Below are positions 7,304 to 12,454 of a stretch of DNA of 12,454 nt, piece by piece. Source of the DNA: Pavlovales sp. CCMP2436 (taxonomy: Eukaryota; Haptophyta; Pavlovophyceae; Pavlovales); NCBI GenBank assembly GCA_026770615.1, contig MU631564.1, positions 120,374 to 132,827 on the forward strand, in the 5' to 3' direction. Positions within the stretch are counted from its first letter, which is position 1, and each line of letters opens with the position of its first letter. The position numbers and the translations under genes were made by a program. The notes under the pieces were generated by a model. The model was given only the letters and a program-made list of their open reading frames with translations. It was not told the DNA's origin and did no database searches.

Positions 7304-10300
7304 CTTATTGTTATTATAGGGCAAGGGGCAAGCTGAGTGAGATTCTGAGACGAGAGCGCTTGCTCTTGAGGAGCAGGTGCTTTGTGGGGACATGCAGTCT
7401 GCCAGGCCCACCTGCAGGTGCACCGTTCGGCGTCGTCGCGCGTGCGCGGACTAGCGGCGGCTGGGTGGCCGCCCCCTGGCAGCCGTATTCCACTGGGCTG
7501 GCACTGGCAGCCGTGGCATGCGCCCCCCCGCCGCCCTCCCTGCCTGTCTGACTGTGGGCTCGCGGCGGCTGGATTGAAGTCCCCGCGTTTCGCTCCTCAA
7601 GTGGGCGAGTGACCGACGGCCCTGCACCGGGAAAGTCCGGGAGGCGCTGGGCAGAGTCCGGAAGGCGCTGGGCAGAGTCCGGGAGTTGGGCAGAGTCCGG
7701 GAGTTGGGCAGAGTCCGGGACTTCGGCTGAGTGCGACTCGAGAGCGGACACTGGGGCAGCCGACACTGGAGCGGACACGAAGGGCTCGGCGGGCGCTGTC
7801 GGGGCGGGGACTGGCGGCGCGAACATGGGCCAAACCGTCGCGATCTCGCAGGCGGCAGATGTCCCGGCCGCACTTTCGCCGTCCCCTCCAAACCCGCCCT
7901 GCGCGTCCCCTCGGGTCCCACCGTGCGCGTCCCCTCCGAGCCCGCCCTGCGCGTCCCCTCTGAGCCCACCGTGCGCGTCGCCCTCGAGCCCAGCTGCGAG
8001 GGAGCTGGACACCACCATCCTCGCGAAGAAGGCGCGCAGCTCAGCAGTGGCTTCCTCCGCGCTTCCGCTGTGCCGCACGTGCGATCGCACCTGTTCATAA
8101 TAATAATAACAATAATAATAATAATAATAATAATTGGCTCAGCAGTGTGCGGCAGGAGACTCGTGTTCATTCACAGACGAGATCATGCAAACATAGGCAG
8201 AAAGAGAGGCGGTGAGGCGGATGGAGTCGTGTACACGCCACAGTCCTCTTAATATCACTAAGCCGGGTTCTGCGGTGAATTCAAAAGGGGACGCGAATCC
8301 GGATTCAGAGCCGGGTTCAAAAGGGGACGGCGTACGGCGGGATCAGAGGTGGTTTCAGGCGGGCTCAGAGGGGACGCTTGTGCGTGTAAATATCTAGAAA
8401 TACGTCCGTCCCCTGACAGTGCTCAACCGGACCCAAGCGTTGCGAAACACTTGGATCAAGGGAACTTTGCAGAGCACACGGATACCGTCCCCACCGCTAA
8501 GGCTGATCAGGCACACTGCGCGCACCCAGCGGGAGAGTGAGGGCAGTACGCGCGCCTCGTCGCGGCGGAAGCGCTCGTCGACAAGCAGGACTGCGCCGTA
8601 GTCGTTGCGGTGTCGCAGGCAGCGGCCGACTGCCTGGTTGATGGCACGGTAGGCCTGAGGGGGGGGGGTAGGGAGGGAAGGAAGGAGGGATATATGGGGG
8701 TAGGAATTGGTTATGCTTATCGTTAGGTTCCGGATCAAGGTTGGGGCTAAGCAACTGCCGGGTTGACCCAAAGCAGGGGGGTAGGGGTCCACCACGTGAA
8801 AATCTTTCTAAATGTTCTGTCGCAATTTTTTGGAATGGCTGCTCTCTCAAAGGCTGGATCCAAAGCGACAGGCTTGAGCAGAGGACAGTGAAGAGCGGAC
8901 AGTCAGATTCTGCAGAACGAGCAGACAGTCAGATTTGGGTTTTCGATTCGGGTTCGGGTCAGACTTCGGGCTCGGGCTCGGGCTGGGCAATTGTGGCTGG
9001 GTGGAATAGAAAATGCTTTATCGCCAATATCTTTCGTATTCGTTTTTATATTTTCTGTAATTGTTTCGAAGCTCAAGAAAATTCATACAAATACAAATTA
9101 AAGTACGAAAAATACCGGCACGGAAGCGATTTCTATTGCACCCCGCCGCAATGACCTGTTGCGCGTACCACTCCCGCGTTTTAGGAAAATGAATACAGGA
9201 AGATCATATGAAATAAAAATGAAAATACGCTTCTTCCCCCATAATATCGGTATTCTACCTGGTAACGCCAAAATTATGTATCTCCTTTTTTATTACCTGT
9301 TGCGCATACCACTCCCCGCCCGAGAGAATGTCCAACCCAGCGAGCTCCGCCTTGCTCTCCACCGCTGCTTGCGTGTGCGGCATGAAGCCGCCTCCTCCAA
9401 GCGGTGCCTGCTTCACCCCTTCTAATATTATATTATTAGAGAGTATTAGTATTGATAAAGCAGTACTAATAATAAGAATAGTAGTAGTAGTAGTAGTAGC
9501 AGCAGGCTCAAGCGTCGACCCGATCCGATATTAATATTATTGTTGTTGTTGTTTTCATAATATTAATAATACCTGATTCGGCCGCTGCCCCGCCGGACGA
9601 GGCGGCGCGCAAGCGGCTGATGCGCGCGTCCGTGATGAGCTTGTCGTTGTGCTGCCGCTTGAGCAGGACTTGCAAGTTCTTGGCGTGCGGGTAGGGGATT
9701 CCCACTGCGATCACCACTCGGCAGTACTGGTCCGCAAAGTCGAGGCCCTCCGCGACCTTGCCCCGAAACACCCCGAGGAGCACAGCCCCTAATCATCATT
9801 AGATTATTACTAGCAGCTCAGCGTGGTTCAATATGTGGTGCTCACTCTCAGACTTAGTCGACGTCAGACATTAATAATCGTCATCAAACAAATAGAACCA
9901 GGCGTGTAAATTTCTAGATGTGTGTGTAAGTCTGTAGATGAGCACAGCTCCTAATCGTCAACACATATCATCTACAAATGAGTCAAATATCATCAAACAA
10001 ATAGAACCAGGTGTGTAAGATTCTAGATGCACAGCCCCTAACATCAACATCGTCGTCATCATCATCATCATCATAGGTTAATAAACAGAACACTTTCGAT
10101 CGCCGATATCATGACGATGAAAATGTTGCAGAAGTCGCGGAAATAATGATTAATAATAGTATAATTGCAATTGCAATGAAAATCCGTACAATAATAATCA
10201 TCATCATCATCATCATCATCGTCGTCATTCATAGTTTGCTCATATTTACCGCCGGGGATGTGACGCAGAGAGATTTAAACAAAGTTATACTAAAGATATA

Positions 10301-11918
10301 TTCATCATCATCAATCATCATAAAATAAAACATTTATTACTTACCCACGCCATCGTCCACTGCGTCGTAGAAGTCTCTGAGGGTGGTGGCCAGCTCTTCT
10401 GACTTGCGCGGCTCGAAAGTCAGACTCTTCTCCTGTTAGTTACACGATTAGTTACACGGGGGAGGTGAATTACAAGGGGGGAGGTAAGTTACAGGAGGGA
10501 GGTTAGTTACAGCAGGCGCTTCTCCTGTTAGTTACACGGTTAGTCCAAGGGGAGGATAGTTCCAGAAGGGAGGTTAGTTACAGCAGGCGCTTCTCCTGTT
10601 AGTTACACGGTTAGTTACAAGGGAGGTTAGTTACAGGAGGGAGGTTAGTTACAGCAGGCGCTTTTCCTGTTAGTTACAAGGGGGGAGGTAAGAAACAGGA
10701 GGGGGAAGGGGGGCATGGGAGTCAGCTGGGTCGCTTCTCCGGTTAGTTACAGGAGGAGGAGGTTAGTTATAAGGGGAGGTTTGTTACAGCAGACGCTTCT
10801 CCTGTTAGAACTATTACTACTGACTACTACTATTACTATTACTGCTACTACTACTACTACTATTACTATTACTGCTACTGCTACTACTACTACTACTACT
10901 ACTACTACTATTACTATTACTATTACTATTGAGTAGTTCGCATCGGGATCGCGAGTCTGAAACGAGGGCATGCAGGTGTGGCATGGGGCGCGTGAATCAA
11001 AAAAGGGTTTACAAGGATTTAATAGGGTTTGCAGCGCGCATGCCCCCTGGTTTTAAAAGGGTAAAAAATGAGATCAAATAAGGGTTTAAAGGGCTTTAAA
11101 GGGTTTAAAAAGGGTTCGCAGCGCGCTCACCTTGCCGACCATTTCGTCCAGCTTCGTCGCACTCCAGCGCGTGCGCAGCCGCTCCAATAGCGCGTAGCTG
11201 GGGCGAGACAAAGCAGGGTAGGTGGCCGTTAGATAGAGTCAGCGCAGAGATGCGATGCAATGCAAAAAAAAAAGTAAAGTAAAAAGTAAAAAGTAAAAAA
11301 ACGCAGACTTATGAGGGGACGAACATGAGCAGACTTATGAGGGGACGAACATGAGCAGACTTATGAGGGGACGAACATGAGCACGATACGAGAATGCAAT
11401 TATGCGACAGGGAGATTTGTTTTGTTTTCTTTTTGTTTCTAACGTAGACTTACGAGGGGACGAACATAAGCACGCCACCGGGCGCGGCCTCACAGACGCG
11501 CAGCAGCAAAGCACCAAGTGCGTCGAGATAGGGCGCCGACTCGGAGTGCGAGTAGTCCCCCAACAGCCGCGTACCTCCCAACCCCCTACCTCCCCCTCCC
11601 TCTCTCCCGCCGCCGCCGCCCCCTTCGCCCCCACCGGCTGCGGGGATTGCGGGTGATGCGAGAGGGTCGTCGCGCGGCCCCACGCCGAGAGAGAGCGCCA
11701 GAACTCGCTCAGCAGGCACCACGTGCGGTGCCTCCAACTGCAGTTGTCATATTGTCATTATTGATCATTCTCAGTATTATTATCATTATCATCATCATCA
11801 TCATCATCATCATCATACAACTGCAGCCAGAACCCCCCCTTCATTAATAGAGTAGTCACCTGCAGCGGGAAGCGTGTGCCCAGTTCACTCTCGAGCGATT
11901 TGAGAGGCGCGAGTGTGC
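7080..11918 (-). CDS. BRIP1: FANCJ/BRIP1-like DNA helicase, C-terminal half, nine exons (5' partial)
   Basis: Iron-sulphur DNA helicases of the Rad3/XPD group unwind DNA 5' to 3'; FANCJ acts in interstrand-crosslink repair and on G-quadruplexes (family knowledge). The exons 11860-11918, 11454-11737, 11131-11197, 10345-10432, 9573-9788, 9297-9421, 8526-8654, 7412-8090 and 7080-7303 join in phase with GT-AG introns. In order they give [35 protein letters not shown] (motif IV region), [30 protein letters not shown] (motif V), [30 protein letters not shown], then [14 protein letters not shown] and LVDERF (motif VI) and LSRWVRSHVRH. The blocks [18 protein letters not shown] and GIPYP..NLQV..KRQ.ND favour FANCJ; EPRKS and LSGGEWY also recall RTEL1, so RTEL1 is the main alternative. 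The tail is low-complexity with no S-P-x-F (BRCA1-binding) motif. Walker A, Fe-S and DEAH parts lie off the right edge. The final join is the least certain. Confidence 0.85.
7412..8090 (-). CDS. BRIP1: Helicase exon H (end of helicase core and repeat-rich tail)
   Basis: Acceptor GAACAG|GTGCG. It begins [20 protein letters not shown] then FFARM, matching the WVR...(H/Y) and downstream helix that close the core in FANCJ/RTEL1. The rest is a disordered-looking tail with two coding minisatellites. The frame runs on to a stop at 7314, giving one possible C-terminus (ending SLPLAL). I favour splicing at CAG|GTGGGC (exon end 7412) because it joins in phase to a more tail-like exon, but the unspliced version is possible. 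Confidence 0.75.
7634..7729 (-). repeat. 18/21-bp coding minisatellite (PDSAQ repeats)
   Basis: Five units of 21, 21, 18, 18 and 18 bp, each carrying AGTCCGG.A, code PDSAQRL or PDSAQL in exon H. All lengths are multiples of three, so the array is variable but frame-safe. Confidence 0.9.
7881..8000 (-). repeat. 24-bp coding minisatellite (GDAHGGLR / GDAQGGLG)
   Basis: Five 24-bp units (7881, 7905, 7929, 7953, 7977) each code 8 residues of the type GDA(H/Q)GG(L/T/F)(R/G) in exon H, so copy-number change keeps the helicase frame. Reverse-complement copies of the same motif occur in the neighbouring intron at about 8283-8377. Confidence 0.9.
8097..8134. repeat. (ATA)n microsatellite next to the exon H acceptor
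   Basis: A near-perfect trinucleotide run lies directly upstream of the 3' splice site of exon H. On the transcript it reads TTA/TTATT and supplies the U-rich tract before GAACAG. Confidence 0.95.
8384..8510. repeat. Dispersed repeat, right copy, inside helicase intron G
   Basis: This is the partner of the copy at 1700-1818, with a 20-nt exact block at 8472-8491. It ends about 15 nt from the intron donor (8525). Its GTGTAAATATCTAGA end resembles GTGTAAATTTCTAGATG found in intron D at 9904-9920. Confidence 0.7.
8526..8654 (-). CDS. BRIP1: Helicase exon G (motif VI)
   Basis: This exon has 129 nt, exactly 43 codons, with acceptor CCCTCAG|GCC after a long C-rich tract and donor TGG|GTGCGC. It reads [20 protein letters not shown] then [20 protein letters not shown] and SRW. 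The QA.GR..RH..D.G core carries the motif VI arginines used in ATP hydrolysis coupling. Confidence 0.93.
8655..9296 (-). other. Helicase intron F (642 nt)
   Basis: GTAATA donor and CCCTCAG acceptor. It contains a G-rich plus-strand run at 8659-8700 (the C-rich acceptor tract on the transcript), a short repeat GACAGTCAGATT (8898 and 8925 area), a TCGGG/CTCGGG run at 8941-8986 and, at 9154-9175, a copy of the exon F donor junction. Confidence 0.8.
9154..9175 (-). repeat. Copy of the exon F 5' splice junction inside intron F
   Basis: This 22-nt stretch matches 9295-9316 with one mismatch. On the minus strand it reads GGGAGTGGTACGCGCAACAG|GT: the codons for EWYAQQ, including the donor GT, with TAC instead of TAT for Tyr. 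It could act as an alternative donor. Confidence 0.85.
9297..9421 (-). CDS. BRIP1: Helicase exon F ([10 protein letters not shown] block)
   Basis: This 125-nt exon has acceptor ATTAG|AAG and donor CAACAG|GTAATA. The two starting bases join the G of exon E to make Glu. It reads a Gly-rich linker, then [20 protein letters not shown] and Q, equivalent to the 'G..WY..QA.RA.NQ' approach to motif VI. No longer ORF covers it; it was found by matching the missing family block and phase. Confidence 0.85.
9479..9504. repeat. (TAG)n microsatellite in intron E
   Basis: A trinucleotide run TAGTAGTAG...CAGCAG inside the 151-nt intron between exons E and F (9422-9572). Confidence 0.9.
9573..9788 (-). CDS. 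BRIP1: Helicase exon E (motif V)
   Basis: This 216-nt exon has acceptor ATTAG|GGG and donor CAG|GTATTA. It reads [20 protein letters not shown] (motif V) and then [20 protein letters not shown], the most FANCJ-like stretch in the window. The last ~20 residues are Ala/Gly/Ser-rich linker. Confidence 0.92.
9940..10046 (-). repeat. Copies of the exon E acceptor junction inside intron D
   Basis: The genuine junction 9778-9798 (exon start codes GAVL) is repeated at 9940-9960 with 2 mismatches in 21 and in shorter form at 10029-10046. Both copies keep the acceptor TTAG, and the first keeps the coding bases for GAVL. They belong to ~108-bp modules that also share TCATCAAACAAATAGAACCA (9881 and 9990) and GTGTAA..T.CTAGATG. 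Confidence 0.85.
10041..10075. repeat. (ATC)n microsatellite, intron D, first
   Basis: Trinucleotide ATC/GTC run inside the 556-nt intron D (9789-10344). Confidence 0.9.
10189..10228. repeat. (ATC)n microsatellite, intron D, second
   Basis: A second ATA/ATC/GTC run in the same intron. Confidence 0.9.
10345..10432 (-). CDS. BRIP1: Helicase exon D (FEPRKSEEL block)
   Basis: This 88-nt exon has acceptor CTAACAG|GAG and donor GTGG|GTAAGT. It reads [20 protein letters not shown] then FYDAVDDGV and one base of Gly, equivalent to the family's 'EP....F...L..YY.A' segment. Its acceptor junction is copied five times in the upstream intron. Confidence 0.85.
10519..10811 (-). repeat. Array copying the exon D acceptor junction inside intron C
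   Basis: The genuine junction 10427-10452 is echoed at 10519-10544 and 10590-10615 (one mismatch in 26 each), and in shorter form at 10661-10680, 10734-10750 and 10796-10811, with a period near 71 bp. On the minus strand each has a form of CTAACAG|GAGAAG: the acceptor AG plus the first two codons (EK). Between copies lie GTTAGTTAC and GGAGG motifs. Use of a copy as acceptor would read EKRLL and then stop. Confidence 0.88.
10812..10930. repeat. (TAC/TAT)n microsatellite in intron C
   Basis: About 119 bp of compound trinucleotide repeat (ACT, ATT, GCT variants) inside the 698-nt intron C (10433-11130); the longest microsatellite in the window. Confidence 0.95.
11131..11197 (-). CDS. BRIP1: Helicase exon C (SYALLERL block)
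   Basis: This 67-nt exon has acceptor CCCCAG|C and donor AAG|GTGAGC. With the two bases from exon B it reads [20 protein letters not shown] followed by VGK, matching the 'SY..LE.L...W' block that follows motif IV in FANCJ and RTEL1. Confidence 0.85.
11306..11383 (-). repeat. Three perfect 26-bp copies of the exon B donor junction in intron B
   Basis: Copies 11306-11331, 11332-11357 and 11358-11383 are identical. The genuine junction 11447-11472 differs at 2 of 26 positions. On the minus strand the copies read ATGTTCGTCCCCTC|ATAAGTC, the codons for MFVP followed by a donor in which the first intron base is A rather than G. They are thus copies of coding sequence plus a dead 5' splice site. 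Confidence 0.92.
11454..11737 (-). CDS. BRIP1: Helicase exon B (start of helicase domain 2)
   Basis: This 284-nt exon begins [20 protein letters not shown], in register with the LE.(N/P)H block of the family, and ends GVLMFVP plus two bases of Ser at donor TC|GTAAGT. Residues about 38-63 form a Gly-rich insertion ([20 protein letters not shown]) not expected in the family. It could be a true insertion or an unrecognised tiny intron. Confidence 0.85.
11577..11608 (-). other. Potential G-quadruplex on the coding strand of exon B
   Basis: The minus strand has GGG-N5-GGG-N1-GGGGG-N5-GGGGG-N2-GGG, fitting the canonical G3+N1-7 pattern, within the Gly-rich insertion of the helicase. It could fold in the transcript as well as in the DNA. 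Confidence 0.6.
11738..11859 (-). other. Helicase intron A with (ATC)n microsatellite
   Basis: This 122-nt intron has a GTGAC donor and ACTGCAG acceptor. Positions 11779-11816 are a trinucleotide ATC run. A second CTGCAG at 11821-11826, preceded by CAA as at the true acceptor, lies near the donor side. Confidence 0.8.
11860..11918 (-). CDS. BRIP1: Helicase exon A (GTLAPLKS block)
   Basis: This 59-nt exon has acceptor CTGCAG|GC and donor CTGCAG|GTGAC. It starts with two bases that complete a Gly codon and gives [19 protein letters not shown], matching the conserved '(S)GTL(S/A)P' motif of FANCJ/RTEL1. The previous exon must end with a single G and is not visible up to the window edge. Confidence 0.85.
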
Positions 11919-12454
11919 CTGCAGGGAGTGAGGCAGGGGGGCGGGGGGCGGGGTGGCATGTAACTAATTAATCATTGGCGTTGGTAATTAATATGCCTGC
12001 AGGGAGGGGAGGGGGGGGGTGGGGGCATATTCATTATCGGGATTCTTAGATTTAATCATTGGCGATGATAATTGAGAGGGCGCAAGCGTGCTTAAAAGGG
12101 GAAATGATTTTATTGAAGAAAGGCGTGCCTAGTTGAGTTCCTAAAAGAGGGTTATATTTTATTCGATATAAGGGCGTGACTAGTTGAGTTTTGACCGAGT
12201 TTTAAAAGAAATCCTGCCGTTTCACTTTCGCGGCGTGCGAACGTAAAAGATTTCTTATTTGTTGATACTACGTCGGGGGTGGGGGGCATATTTCGATTTT
12301 ATTATTCTTGTTGATATTTGAGAAGGTGCGAGCATGCTGCTATGAAAATTGCTCTCGCTCTAAGGATGTTTCTAGGCCACAGGAGAGTCTTGTAAGCAAA
12401 AGCAAAAAAGGCAAGGCAAACAAAAAACCTGAGGCAAGTAGCACGCACGCAACC
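11919..12454 (-). other. Intron upstream of exon A (partial), repeat-rich
   Basis: At least 536 nt without a recognisable exon. It has degenerate copies of the exon A acceptor region: a 13-nt exact copy (TGCCTGCAGGGAG) at 11994-12006 and looser copies of the exon start at 12072-12093 and 12318-12338. It also has a pair of GGCGTG.CTAGTTGAGTT modules (12122 and 12173), ATTAATCATTGGCG-type modules (11968, 12051) and plus-strand G runs at 12002-12025 that fit a quadruplex pattern. Confidence 0.65.

Noticed and set aside
7609..8252. Plus-strand open frames over the helicase tail
   Set aside because: They arise from in-phase minisatellites that leave all frames open; the minus strand continues helicase homology, so these are shadows.
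10427..10811. CRISPR-like array
   Set aside because: Regular repeats, but the spacers are themselves related GTTAGTTAC motifs, and the context is a eukaryotic intron between two helicase exons.
11040..11120. GGGTTTAAA-like runs as an interstitial telomere repeat
   Set aside because: The units vary (GGGTTTAAA, GGGCTTTAAA, GGGTTTAAAAA) and do not form a regular TTTAGGG or TTAGGG array.
12340..12454. A further helicase exon at the right edge
   Set aside because: I looked for an exon ending in a single G before a GT donor with the expected preceding family block and found none; the sequence is A/T-rich and low complexity.

Overview
The window looks like nuclear DNA from a eukaryote, probably a protist or alga; the lineage cannot be fixed from sequence alone. 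The evidence is a minus-strand gene cut into at least nine short GC-rich exons by GT-AG introns, trinucleotide microsatellites in most of those introns, a decayed retroelement-like ORF, and large stretches without genes. There is no sign of bacterial operons, ribosome binding sites or CRISPR.

Layout, left to right. Positions 1-2025 hold no convincing gene; the notable structures are a strong inverted repeat (1490-1589) and one copy of a ~120 bp dispersed repeat (1700-1818). Positions 2026-5346 (minus) hold a broken retroelement-like coding region: an upstream segment of unknown function, an RNase H-like domain, a C-terminal CCHC zinc knuckle, a 23-residue Pro-rich tandem repeat and a basic tail, spread over three frames. 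No reverse transcriptase is visible. Positions 5505-5939 (minus) hold a possible small unknown protein with a good start context and two hairpins in its leader. Positions 6135-6601 hold a ~223 bp non-coding segment duplicated at a 244 bp period.

Positions 7080-11918 (minus) are the best-supported feature: the C-terminal half of a FANCJ/BRIP1-type DNA helicase of the Rad3/XPD superfamily 2 group. It runs from just before 'GTLAPLKS' through helicase motifs IV, V and VI into a repeat-rich tail. All eight internal exon joins keep phase and reproduce the order of conserved family blocks. The 5' half of the gene (Walker A, Fe-S domain, DEAH box) lies beyond the right edge.

The most unusual signal is in the helicase introns. 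At least four of them carry extra copies of the neighbouring exon-intron junction, including the exonic coding bases. In one case three identical 26 bp copies of a 5' splice site all lack the donor G. This looks like repeated local tandem duplication across splice junctions, and may be how these introns grow or how alternative splice sites arise.
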